Positions 51,625-59,577 of a DNA stretch of 64,000 bases are shown here, piece by piece (the stretch's first letter is position 1; every line of letters begins with the position of its first letter). The DNA is from an uncultured Sutterella sp. (lineage in GTDB: Bacteria > Pseudomonadota > Gammaproteobacteria > Burkholderiales > Burkholderiaceae_F): assembly GCA_900545275.1 (NCBI GenBank), contig UQYG01000010.1, positions 55,833 through 119,832 on the forward strand. Direction: 5' to 3'. The translations under genes were made by a program, and so were the position numbers. Under the pieces are notes generated by a model, which worked only from the letters and a program-made list of their open reading frames with translations, ran no database searches and was not told the origin of the DNA.

Positions 51625-52643
51625 CAGGCGTCTCCGAGTCGGAATTCGCCGCGAAGCGCGACGATGCGCTCGGCCATCGCACGGAAGTCGAGCCCGTTCG
51701 TCTCTTCGAGGTAACGCACGGTGTCTTGGTCGAAGGCGTCGAGCCCGACCGCGGCGCCGCAGATGGCGGTCGCCATCGCTCCGATCGTGTCGGTGTCGCC
51801 CCCGAGGTTTGCGCAGAGTTTCGCGCAGCGCATCGGTTCTCGGCAGTACCAGGCGATTGCGAGCGCGGCGCTCACGGATTCGCTCGTCATGGTGCCCGTG
51901 CCGAGCACGTCGTAGACCCAACGGCTGAAGTTTTCTTCGTCGGGGAGATTCGGCATTTCGCGAAGCGCGAGTTCAAAGCGGCGCGCGATGGAGGCGGCCC
52001 AGGTGGGCTCGCCCTTCACGAGCGCGCAGTCGTGCGCGCGAAGAGCGTCCGAGGCCATCTCGTCCCAGGTCTTACCCGCGACGGCCGAAGATACCGCCTG
52101 CGCGACCATCGAAGCGCCCGCCAGCGCCACGTCGGTGCCGTGGGTCACGACGGAAATGCGCGCCACCGTCTCGGCGAGGAATTCCGTATCGTCGGCGCCC
52201 ACGATGCACCCCACGGGCGCGATGCGCATGGCGGCTCCGTTCGTAAGGGCGGTCTTCAACTGCGGCGACGGATCGCGCCCTTCGCTGTGCGCAAGAAGGC
52301 TCGCCTTCGAGCTCGGTCCCAGGAGATTGATTTCGAATCCGTTCATCGACTTCACCCAATCGATCAGGCGGTCGGCGAGAACGCGGACGGGCGGAACGGT
52401 TTTGTAGTCGAGTAGCGCATGGAGGACCACGAAGGCCTGGGCGGAGTCGTCCGTGTAGTGGCCCGCCTTGAAGTAGCAGGCGACGATGTTGTCTTCGGGA
52501 CCGTCGAGGAAGGTGTCGATCGTGCCGAAGCGCTCGCGCACCTTGGCGCGGGGCCAGAGTTCTCCGGGAACGCCGAAAGCGTCGCCCAGAACCATGCCGG
52601 CCAGGGCGCCGGCGACGCGGTTGCAGAGTTTCGTGTCAGACAT
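51624..52643 (-). CDS. ADP-ribosylglycohydrolase family protein
   Basis: 339 residues. Binuclear-metal glycohydrolase fold: GALAGMVLGDAFGVPGE, metal motif HYTDDSAQA, and NLGGDTDTIGAMATAI. Such enzymes cleave N-glycosidic bonds of ADP-ribose conjugates or related nucleosides. First gene of the operon with the PfkB kinase and NCS1 permease; E. coli yegU-yegV have the same enzyme pair. A metabolic rather than signalling role is the likelier reading. Confidence 0.93.
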   Translation of the reverse strand: MSDTKLCNRVAGALAGMVLGDAFGVPGELWPRAKVRERFGTIDTFLDGPEDNIVACYFKAGHYTDDSAQAFVVLHALLDYKTVPPVRVLADRLIDWVKSMNGFEINLLGPSSKASLLAHSEGRDPSPQLKTALTNGAAMRIAPVGCIVGADDTEFLAETVARISVVTHGTDVALAGASMVAQAVSSAVAGKTWDEMASDALRAHDCALVKGEPTWAASIARRFELALREMPNLPDEENFSRWVYDVLGTGTMTSESVSAALAIAWYCREPMRCAKLCANLGGDTDTIGAMATAICGAAVGLDAFDQDTVRYLEETNGLDFRAMAERIVALRGEFRLGDA

Positions 52644-52764
52644 GGTGGACGAAAGGGAGAAAAACGCAGAAAGGGGGAAATTTTACTGAAAATCCAGAAG
52701 TTTTTCGAGCCTTGCAAAAGGCTCCACCGTTGGATGTCCCGCCGTCCCACCGGAGGCCCCCCTT

Positions 52765-53220
52765 TTACGCCCCGATCTGCGTGCGGCCCGGGAAGAGTCG
52801 GTCGAGAACCCGCGCGAGGTAGCGCGAGAAGCGGATGAATTTCGTCTGCGGCGTGTAGAGACGACGCGGATCGAAGCTTGCGTTCGCGAACTTTCGCCCT
52901 TCTACGTAGAGGTCGAGATTGATCGCGTGCTGCTTGACGTAGGCGGGGAGATAGTACTGTTCCGTGTCCCAGGAGTAGATGAGGGTCTGCCGGCAGACGC
53001 CCGGCTTGGTGTCGCTCGGATACTCGATCACGTCGAAGTTCTTTTTGCGAAGGAGCTCGACGAGCTTTTCATGGATGTCGGGCTGCACGTGCCTCGGTAC
53101 GACGAGGCAGAGCTGATCGTCGGCGGTGCGGTAGGAGCCGTTCACGCGCACGGGCGAACACCCCGAGACGAGGAGCGATGCGGACAGAGCGAGCGGGAGG
53201 AAAAGACGAAGGGACGGCAT
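52765..53220 (-). CDS. Predicted lipoprotein
   Basis: 151 residues from the ATG at 53220. Signal segment LFLPLALSASLLVSGC ends in a lipobox. The domain (LCLVVPRHVQPDIHEKLVELLRKKNFDVIEYP, Cys in VCRQTLIYSW) has alpha/beta character and an aromatic-rich C-terminus. Not recognised; general features (size, Cys spacing, LLxxKxFDV) recall the lipoprotein at 45186, possibly a shared family. The frame is open 56 codons further but that part lacks protein character. Confidence 0.78.
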   Translation of the reverse strand: MPSLRLFLPLALSASLLVSGCSPVRVNGSYRTADDQLCLVVPRHVQPDIHEKLVELLRKKNFDVIEYPSDTKPGVCRQTLIYSWDTEQYYLPAYVKQHAINLDLYVEGRKFANASFDPRRLYTPQTKFIRFSRYLARVLDRLFPGRTQIGA

Positions 53221-53818
53221 GACGGTCTCCGAATCGGATGTGCCGACATTATCGGCGCTTTTTCCGCACTCTTGCCACATACGATGCCGGAGCACAAAAA
53301 AAGTCCCCTCCTCCGGACCAGGGAGAAGGGGACCCACTCTAACACTCGGACGAACGCTCTGGGAGCCTCGTCCAGCAACCGAGCCCAATCAAGAGAATCA
53401 GGAACCGACTGATTTTTATCACCCGAAGGCGCTCTCGGACCGGGAAAAGACCGGGAGTGACCAACTCCCTCGCCTTCTCGACTGCCACAAAGGAGAACCG
53501 CAGAAGTTGTCTTCTGACGGCAGGTAATGCCGGGGACCAGCCGGCACCGCCCAATGACCACCATCTTCGGCATTGTGAAAAGGAGAGAAAAACACAATGC
53601 TTGGAGGTGACTGCTGTAAGGGTTAACCCGTTCAACAGACAAACGAAGTATATAGGACATTTCACTGATAAGGTATACCCTAAGCGAAAAAACACTCCAT
53701 TTAAATGTTTCCATTTGTTTCTGTTTTCGGTTTTACGAAAACTGTTTCCCGAAAATTTATTGCGGCGGTGAGGTTTTCCTTTCCTTTTCGCCCCAAGGGT
53801 TAACCCCTGAAGAAAGAA
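53221..53818. other. 598-base region without a protein gene; hairpin-rich, minus-strand terminator
   Basis: Left part: hairpins TGCCGG / CCGGCA (53528-53546), CAGAAG / CTTCTG (53501-53516), and a nested one, GAAGGCG / CGCCTTC (53425-53477) enclosing GGGAGT / ACTCCC (53453-53469), before a strong minus-strand terminator at 53295. Middle: GCATTGTG / CACAATGC (53570-53600) with a purine-rich loop. Right part AT-rich (53640-53760). Two copies of GGGTTAACCC (53620-53629, 53797-53806) frame this section. Best reading: an unassigned minus-strand RNA. Confidence 0.5.
53295..53333 (-). terminator. Strong minus-strand intrinsic terminator with no gene before it
   Basis: Minus-strand stem GTCCCCTTCTCC / GGAGGAGGGGAC (one mismatch), 7-base loop, T7. 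No protein gene on the minus strand ends here; the nearest upstream (Dcu carrier) has its own terminator ~500 bases away. Confidence 0.85.
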
Positions 53819-53849
53819 ACGGCGCGGTGCCGAGAGGACGCCGCGCCGT
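53819..53849 (-). terminator. Terminator after the Dcu carrier
   Basis: Stem ACGGCGCGG / CCGCGCCGT, then TTCTTTCTT on the minus strand. Confidence 0.7.
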
Positions 53850-53872
53850 GAAAAACGGAATTTTCGACTTCT

Positions 53873-55201
53873 TTAGAAGACGACCTTCGAGAAGCACCAG
53901 CCGATCACCGTGCCCGAAACCACGAAGACGAGGCCCGGACGCAGATAGGAATGGTTGATCACGAAGGAGCCGAGCTTCGTCGTGCCCGTGCGGTCGAAAG
54001 CCGTGCAGCCGATCTGCGCGCCGCCCGGGACGAGGAAGTCGCCGTAGCAGCAGGCCCAGGTGCCCACGAGGAATTCGGGCGGGAGGCCGAGCTTGAGGCC
54101 GATCGGCATCATGATCGTCGTCGAGACGGTCGGCGAGAAGATCACGGTCGAAAGACAGAAGGCGACGATGCAGAAGAGCCACGGTGCTTCCTGAGCGGCC
54201 GACGAGAAGACGTCGGAAAGCATCTTCGTGTGCTGATCGAAGAAGGTGCCCGTGAGCCAAGCGATGCCGAAGACACCCACGACGCCGATGAGGCCCGAGC
54301 GGAAGACCGAGCCCGAAGCGAACTTGTGCGAGGGCACGCGGCACAGAAGAATGATCACGAAGGCGGTCGCGAGCATCACCATCTGGATGAGCGACGGGAT
54401 CGGGAGCTGCGAAACCTTTTCGCCCACCGTCCATTCGGGGCGCAGGCCCGGAACGGAACCGATCAGGATCGAGCAGAGGATGCCGATCAGGAAGATCGTG
54501 ACGGAGAGCTTGGCATAGGGTTCGGGCTTGAAGTTCGCGGTCATTTCACCGCCCGCGAGCCACTGGTAGTCGCCGTTGGCGAGACGACGCTGGAATTCGG
54601 GATCGTCTTCAAGTTCCTTGCCGCGCCAGAAGACGGAGAGCGCCGCACAGGCGGTGGCGCACAGGAAGGTCGGCACCGACACGGCGAGGATCTGCCAGAA
54701 AGCGACGCCCTGCGTGCTCATGATCCCGACCATGGCGGCCATGGCGGCCGACATCGGAGAGGCCATCACGCCGATCCCGGCGCAGATGACCGAAGCCGAA
54801 ACGGCGCGCTCCGGACGAACCTTGGCGGAGGCGGCCACTTCGGCGACGACCGGATAGACGGCGAAGGCCACGTAGGCCGTGCCGACGAGCATCACGAAGA
54901 AGGAGCAGACGAAGGGACCAACAAACGTAATCGCGCGCGGCCACTTGCGAAGGAGCTTTTCCGCGAGGCGAACGAGAAGATCGAGACCGCCCGCACCCTG
55001 CAGCACGGACGTACACGCGATCACCGCGGTGATGATGAGGAGAACGGAGACGGGGGGCGATCCCGGCTGCACGCCGAGCACAAGCACCATGATGCACACG
55101 CCGAGGCCGCCGGCAGCGCCGAGGCCGACGCCGCCCAAACGTCCCCCGACCGCGACGCAGAACATCACGACGAGGAACTGTAACCAGAACATCGGATCCA
55201 T
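53873..55201 (-). CDS. DcuA/DcuB-family anaerobic C4-dicarboxylate carrier
   Basis: Inner-membrane exchanger for fumarate, malate, aspartate and succinate under anaerobiosis; 442 residues, ~10-12 helices. N-terminal GGRLGGVGLGAAGGLGV, SVLQGAGGLDLLVRLAEKLLR, then VISASPMSAA-like ASPMSAAMAAMVG and C-terminal DRTGTTKLGSFVINHSYLRPG, as in DcuA. It would feed a reductive C4 metabolism with the hydrogenase-linked Mdh. Whether A- or B-type cannot be decided by eye. Confidence 0.92.
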   Translation of the reverse strand: MDPMFWLQFLVVMFCVAVGGRLGGVGLGAAGGLGVCIMVLVLGVQPGSPPVSVLLIITAVIACTSVLQGAGGLDLLVRLAEKLLRKWPRAITFVGPFVCSFFVMLVGTAYVAFAVYPVVAEVAASAKVRPERAVSASVICAGIGVMASPMSAAMAAMVGIMSTQGVAFWQILAVSVPTFLCATACAALSVFWRGKELEDDPEFQRRLANGDYQWLAGGEMTANFKPEPYAKLSVTIFLIGILCSILIGSVPGLRPEWTVGEKVSQLPIPSLIQMVMLATAFVIILLCRVPSHKFASGSVFRSGLIGVVGVFGIAWLTGTFFDQHTKMLSDVFSSAAQEAPWLFCIVAFCLSTVIFSPTVSTTIMMPIGLKLGLPPEFLVGTWACCYGDFLVPGGAQIGCTAFDRTGTTKLGSFVINHSYLRPGLVFVVSGTVIGWCFSKVVF

Positions 55202-55415
55202 TTTTGTCTATCCAGAAAGATTGAGCTTCGCCCCGGAGGGCGATGAGGGAGAGTTGGGTCCGCAGGAGAGTGCGGAATTCAAATTGACGGAAATTCTATC
55301 AATCGGATAGACGGTTACCAACGGATACAACACCCTTCTCTTTTTGAGGAAACGCAAGCTTTGGAGAAATAATCGCTTTTGTCGACAATATGCCCGCAAA
55401 CAGTTGCGATTGGTT

Positions 55416-55448
55416 GAAAAGAGGCTCCTTCAGCGCCCTGAAGAAGCC
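55416..55448 (-). terminator. Terminator after the amidotransferase-like hydrolase
   Basis: Minus-strand stem GGCTTCTTCAG / CTGAAGGAGCC (one mismatch), 4-base loop, TCTTTTC. Shows the Dcu gene is a separate unit. Confidence 0.75.
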
Positions 55449-55473
55449 CTCTTTTCCGCCGTCTCTTTCGATC

Positions 55474-56199
55474 TCAAATTTCTCGGGCCGCCCGCACGAA
55501 GGCTTCAAAGAGCGCCCTGTGCCGGGACATCGTCTTCGCGAGCATTTCCGGGTGCCACTGCACGCCGAGCACGAAGGGAAAGGCGGGGTCTTCGAGCGCC
55601 TCGACGACGCCGTCGGGACTCTTCGCGACGCCCCGAAGGGAAGGAGCCGGCGTCTTCACGGCCTGATGGTGCTTCGTGTTGACGGCGAGATTCTCCTCCC
55701 CGACGATCGAGGCGAGAAGCGTGCCGGGAACGATTTCAACCTCGTGTACGGTTTCAACGTAGTCGCCCTCCTGACGGTGGGCCGTAAGGGGGAGGCCGAG
55801 CTCTTCGGGAATGTCCTGGATGAGCGTGCCGCCCGCGACGACGTTCAGCACCTGCAGTCCCCGGCAGATCGCAAGGACGGGAAGTCCTTCGCGCAACGCC
55901 GTGCGGGTGAGCGCACACTCCGCTTCGTCGCGTTCTGGGAGGATCTCCCCGCACTGCTCGGACTTTTCTTCGCCGTAGCGTTTCGGATCGACGTCGGCGC
56001 CGCCCGTGAGAAGAAGCCCCGAAGCGCTTTCCACAAGCGCTTCTATCGACGCTTCGTCGAGTCCCACGGGCACCTGCACCGGGAGGCCCCCGGCCTCGAT
56101 CACGGCGTCGAGGTACTGTCTGCGGATGCCTTCGCGCACGGGATCGCCGAACAGATCCGTGGTGACGAGGATGAGCGGGCGGGAAAGAGTGTCGGACAT
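55474..56199 (-). CDS. Class-I glutamine amidotransferase-like gamma-glutamyl hydrolase (PuuD-like)
   Basis: Peptidase C26 family, 241 residues. Nucleophile Cys in LAICRGLQVLNV, catalytic His/Glu in GVQWHPEML, and LLTGGADVDPKRYGEE. Such proteins hydrolyse gamma-glutamyl-GABA or other gamma-glutamyl amides. The ATG at 56199 has AGGA upstream. No other putrescine-pathway (puu) gene is near, so the substrate is open. Confidence 0.9.
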   Translation of the reverse strand: MSDTLSRPLILVTTDLFGDPVREGIRRQYLDAVIEAGGLPVQVPVGLDEASIEALVESASGLLLTGGADVDPKRYGEEKSEQCGEILPERDEAECALTRTALREGLPVLAICRGLQVLNVVAGGTLIQDIPEELGLPLTAHRQEGDYVETVHEVEIVPGTLLASIVGEENLAVNTKHHQAVKTPAPSLRGVAKSPDGVVEALEDPAFPFVLGVQWHPEMLAKTMSRHRALFEAFVRAAREI

Positions 56200-56221
56200 G
56201 ATCGAAATCCTGAAAAGTTCG

Positions 56222-56259
56222 CAAAAAAGCCGGAAGATCCGCAACGGAGGCTTCCGGCT
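56222..56259 (-). terminator. Terminator after the Gate-domain gene
   Basis: Minus-strand stem AGCCGGAAG / CTTCCGGCT followed by T5-6. Confidence 0.8.
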
Positions 56260-56279
56260 TTGTCGAAGTTCTGAGGGCC

Positions 56280-57011
56280 TTAGGCGGCGCTCTTCTTTTC
56301 ACGCAGGGACTTGCGGATGAGAAGGAGGCGCATCAGGTTGGCCGAGAATAGCTTCCCGAGGAGAATCACGCCGAGGCACATGCCGATCGAAGAAGGAACG
56401 GCCGGCAGGTTGTCGGCGTTGACGAGCGTAAAGATCACGACGCCCGAGGAGAGGAAGTTCCCGACCGCGGCGCCCGCCGTCATCTGGAAGGCGGCGAAGA
56501 TTTCCACTTCGGTTTCCGTGAGGCGCCCTTCGTCCTTCAGGGAGCGCGTGAGCGCGGCGCCAGCGTCGGTCGACTGCAACGAAGCCACGAGGGCAAGCGC
56601 CGTGTAGCCCGGAAGCCCCATGAGGGGACGGAGCACGAAGTTGAGGAGGTATCCGGCTGCGCGGATGGCGCCGTAGTATTCGAAGACCGTGATCATGGCC
56701 ACCGAGAACATGATCGGCGGCACCAGGGTCAGGGCGAACATGAAGCCGTCGATGGCGCCCGAGCCGCCCTTGCCGCGGAAGCTCGACGTGGCGGTGATGA
56801 GTTCACCCGCCTGATCCTTGACGCTCGAAACGAGTTGCCCGAAGCTGCCGTTGACGACCGTAAAGTCGAAAATGCCCCACCACTCCTTGGTTTCGCACAA
56901 CCCGGAGAAGAAGACAATGGCAAGAATGAAGGAGAGGTAGCCCCCGATCCCCGGCTTTTCCAATGCCGTCGGGTCGGCTGCCGGTGCGTTGGCAGTGGTC
57001 GTATCAGCCAT
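56280..57011 (-). CDS. Nucleoside-recognition (Gate) domain membrane protein
   Basis: 243 residues, about five hydrophobic segments. The Gate-type signature LMGLPGYTALALVASLQSTDAGAAL and FQMTAGAAVGNFLSSGVVIF resembles YjiG/YjiH and SpmB-type proteins, which usually occur as pairs; here there is one. Ala/Thr-rich N-terminal tail before the first helix. Transport or sensing of a small molecule is the family expectation. Own terminator on each side. Confidence 0.75.
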   Translation of the reverse strand: MADTTTANAPAADPTALEKPGIGGYLSFILAIVFFSGLCETKEWWGIFDFTVVNGSFGQLVSSVKDQAGELITATSSFRGKGGSGAIDGFMFALTLVPPIMFSVAMITVFEYYGAIRAAGYLLNFVLRPLMGLPGYTALALVASLQSTDAGAALTRSLKDEGRLTETEVEIFAAFQMTAGAAVGNFLSSGVVIFTLVNADNLPAVPSSIGMCLGVILLGKLFSANLMRLLLIRKSLREKKSAA

Positions 57012-57162
57012 CGTTGAGTCCTTTTGAGAGTATGTCGTCGAACGGGCGAAGGGGAGAGCCGCGTCCGGCGGAGATTATGGATTTTTGAAAATTGTATTGA
57101 ATTCCGTCGGATTTGGAGTCGGTAATTTTGCTTATCCGAGACGATCAGAGGGAAAAAAATGC

Positions 57163-57193
57163 GAAAAATCCCGGCAGGGACCGGGATTTTTTG
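57163..57193. terminator. Bidirectional terminator after the PrpD-family gene
   Basis: AAAAATCCCGG / CCGGGATTTTT with a 6-base loop; T-runs on both strands. Confidence 0.85.
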
Positions 57194-57210
57194 TACGGGA
57201 TGACTCGCAA

Positions 57211-58602
57211 TCAGGCGTCGAAGGGTTCGCGCGTCACGGGCGTGTCCCCCAAAAGCGGCAGGAAGACCGAGGCGTCGTCCACGTCTTCGAGCGTGAGGAA
57301 GAGTTCGGCGAGACGATCGACCGTGTCGGCGGAGAGCGACATCATCGAGACGCTGCGGAACTTCTGCAGGAGCGCTTCGTCCGAGACGGGATTCGTCGGG
57401 GCGCCGAGCGGCATCGGAACACGCAGCGAAAAGAGCCGGCGGTCCTTGAGCGTGACGCGCACGATCGGCTCGTCGTCGTCCTTCTGCGTTTCATCGACCG
57501 TCATCTTGATGCGGCGCATCATGGGTTCGATGCGCGGATCTTCGCGGCTCGTGCGCGAGAAGCTCGGCAGCTGCGCCGATCCGAAGACAAGGAAGGCTGC
57601 GACGCTGTAGGGAATCGAAAGCTGCGCGGCGTTCATCGGATTGCGGTCGTAGGCGCCGCACATGCCGTAGACGAAGGGGTTGATGAGAACTTCGATCTCT
57701 TCGATGTCGTCTGCCGCGAAATGGAAGTCGCGCATCATGTCGTGCACGGCGTCGATCGAGGAGTGCGTCGAGCGGCAGCTCGCATGCGGCTTGATCGACA
57801 CGCGGTGAAGTTTCCAGGGGTGTCCCAAATCGGCGGTCCATGCTTCCGGAACGCTCGACGTGGGCGCGAAGCTCTTGTTGAAGCCGCCCCAGACCTCTTC
57901 AAAGATCTGATCGGGCCCCGTGAAGCCGTTTTTCGCGAGGAGCGCGCTCATGAGACCGCCCTGCGCGGCATGACCGGCGTGAAGGCGCTTGTTCTGCGCC
58001 CCGTTGTGAACGCACGCCCAAAGGCCCGCCGAGAAGGAGGAGGCAAGACCCAAGGCCATCGTCATCTGTTCGACGTTGAGGCCCAGAATGCGGCCCGCGG
58101 CCGCGGCCGCGCCGAAGGGACCGCAGGTCCCCGTCGAATGAAAGCCCGCCGCGTTGTGGGGTTCGTAGGCGCCGCAGGCTTCGAGAGCACGACGCGCCAC
58201 GTCGTAGCCGAGAAGCACCGCCGTGATGAGTTCCTTCCCGGTGATCACGCGGTCGACGAGCGTGAGGGCCGCGAAGACGGCCGGCACGACGACGGCGCCC
58301 GAGTGGTCGCACCCGCCCGTGTCGTCGAGTTCGAAGGCGTGCGCGGCCGTGCCGTTCACGAGCGCCGCGACGAGCGGCGTGCGGCGGCGGTCGTCGCCCC
58401 AGAGCACCGCGCGGCCCGAGCCTTCGCCCGCCATGTCGAGCGTCGCCATGAGGCGTGCGACTTCAACGGAACGGGCTCCGGCGATCCCGGCGCCGACGGA
58501 ATCGAGAATGTGGCGCTTGGCCTTTTCCACCATGTCGGTGGGAATGGATTCGAAGGTCGTTTCAACGACGAACTTCGCGAGGACTTCACTTTTCAGAGTC
58601 AT
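57211..58602 (-). CDS. MmgE/PrpD family protein
   Basis: 463 residues. Two-domain PrpD fold: helical part with LDSVGAGIAGARSVEVARL, GTAAHAFELDDTGG, HSTGTCGPFGAAAAAGRILG, and the C-terminal lid with KPHASCRSTHSSIDAV. The family includes 2-methylcitrate dehydratase, cis-aconitate decarboxylase and iminodisuccinate epimerase; no prpB/prpC is adjacent, so methylcitrate is not supported. The ATG at 58602 is where homology begins. Divergent from the Rrf2 regulator. Confidence 0.9.
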   Translation of the reverse strand: MTLKSEVLAKFVVETTFESIPTDMVEKAKRHILDSVGAGIAGARSVEVARLMATLDMAGEGSGRAVLWGDDRRRTPLVAALVNGTAAHAFELDDTGGCDHSGAVVVPAVFAALTLVDRVITGKELITAVLLGYDVARRALEACGAYEPHNAAGFHSTGTCGPFGAAAAAGRILGLNVEQMTMALGLASSFSAGLWACVHNGAQNKRLHAGHAAQGGLMSALLAKNGFTGPDQIFEEVWGGFNKSFAPTSSVPEAWTADLGHPWKLHRVSIKPHASCRSTHSSIDAVHDMMRDFHFAADDIEEIEVLINPFVYGMCGAYDRNPMNAAQLSIPYSVAAFLVFGSAQLPSFSRTSREDPRIEPMMRRIKMTVDETQKDDDEPIVRVTLKDRRLFSLRVPMPLGAPTNPVSDEALLQKFRSVSMMSLSADTVDRLAELFLTLEDVDDASVFLPLLGDTPVTREPFDA

Positions 58603-58919
58603 GGTTGCGCTTTTGAGGGGATTGAATGGAAGACGGATCATTATCGCACCGAAATCCGCGTCCGAGCTCAAAGCCCGTCGCACCATCACCGAAAAACCGC
58701 CGGGGCGCCCTTTTCATCGGGAAGCGGATCTTTATTCCAGGCGCCCCCGACTTTTTGAGGCAATTTTCAGCCGAACGGCGGGAAAAAGAATTTTTTCCAA
58801 TGAAATCCCCTCTATTGACGTAAAAATCTTTCCTTTACAATAGAGAGACAAAAGTCATAAACCCTGCGCGCTTCGCGCACCGACCCTTTTTTCCATCCAT
58901 TCTGCTAAACGGCAACTTT
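58603..58919. other. Divergent regulatory region PrpD / Rrf2
   Basis: 317 bases. A candidate promoter for the Rrf2 gene is TTGACG (58815-58820) and TACAAT (58836-58841) with a short 15-base spacer. An 18-base dyad lies just upstream of it (58781-58798). A hairpin TGCGCG / CGCGCA (58865-58879) and a T6 run (58887-58892) follow in the leader. Confidence 0.55.
58781..58798. promoter_or_regulatory. AT-rich dyad GGAAAAA-N4-TTTTTCC
   Basis: Perfect 7-4-7 inverted repeat 17 bases before the TTGACG element, in the divergent gap next to the Rrf2 gene. It is a plausible operator for that regulator; it does not look like the enterobacterial NsrR consensus. Confidence 0.4.
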
Positions 58920-59501
58920 ATGCGATTCACTCGATTCACCGATCTGAGCATGCGGGTGCTGATGTACCTCACGTACGAAAAGCCCCGCAACATGGTAACG
59001 GTTGCGGAACTTTCGCACCGCTTCAACTGGTCGCGCCACCATGTCGTCAAGGTGGTGAACTTCATGTCCCGTCAGGGCTGGATCGCCGCGCACCGCGGTC
59101 GCGGAGGCGGCGTGATGCTCGCGCGTCCGGCCAATGAACTCCTCGTGGGCGACATCGTGCGCACGCTCGAGGGAGACCGCCCCATCAATCAGTGCGACAA
59201 CCCCGAATGCGCCCTGAAGCCCGCCTGCAATTTCCTGCGCGCTTCGCAGGAAGCTACCGACGCCTTTTACGCGCACCTCAACAAGTATTCGCTCGCGACC
59301 CTCACGGGCACGCCTGAAATGCTCGAACTCATCGAAGGGCTCCATACCCGTCCCTTCAACGCCCGCGTCTTCGCCAAACAGGAGGAAGCCCGCGCGGCCT
59401 CGCGCCGCCGCCGTGCGGCCCGCAACGCTCCCACGGCCGACTTCCACGTGGAAGAGGAAGACGTCTTCACGGCGCCTCCCATCCCGGTCGAAAAGGCCTG
59501 A
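58920..59501 (+). CDS. Rrf2-family regulator, NsrR-like
   Basis: 193 residues. N-terminal winged HTH (FTDLSMRVLMYL...MVTVAELSHRFNWSRHHVVKVVNFM) and a glycine wing (RGRGGGVMLARP). Three cysteines in CDNPECALKPAC (C-x4-C-x5-C) match the Fe-S ligand cluster of NsrR/IscR-type proteins, so nitric-oxide or redox sensing is likely. A ~45-residue Arg/Ala- then acid-rich C-terminal tail exceeds the usual ~150-residue length. Ends at a strong terminator. Confidence 0.9.
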   Translation: MRFTRFTDLSMRVLMYLTYEKPRNMVTVAELSHRFNWSRHHVVKVVNFMSRQGWIAAHRGRGGGVMLARPANELLVGDIVRTLEGDRPINQCDNPECALKPACNFLRASQEATDAFYAHLNKYSLATLTGTPEMLELIEGLHTRPFNARVFAKQEEARAASRRRRAARNAPTADFHVEEEDVFTAPPIPVEKA

Positions 59502-59517
59502 TCGGTCTTGAATGGTG

Positions 59518-59553
59518 AAAGGGCCCGCGGCTTCTGCGCCGCGGGCCCTTTTT
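59518..59553. terminator. Shared terminator Rrf2 / nucleoside phosphorylase
   Basis: Perfect 14-base stem AAAGGGCCCGCGGC / GCCGCGGGCCCTTT, 6-base loop, T-run; converging genes on both sides. Confidence 0.9.
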
Positions 59554-59577
59554 GCGTTTTTGGTCAACACCCGTTGG

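Noticed and set aside
53597..53626. Nine-residue plus-strand ORF (MLGGDCCKG) with AGGAG upstream
   Set aside because: Too short to judge; its start lies inside an inverted repeat and the strand is opposite to the terminator.
53295..53640. tmRNA, RNase P RNA, 6S RNA or SRP RNA
   Set aside because: No tRNA-like acceptor/T-arm with CCA, no RNase P core, no 6S open-complex shape, and no SRP tetraloop domain recognised by eye.
55283..55303. ATTGA-N11-TCAAT as an FNR box before the Dcu gene
   Set aside because: FNR sites are TTGAT-N4-ATCAA; spacing is wrong.
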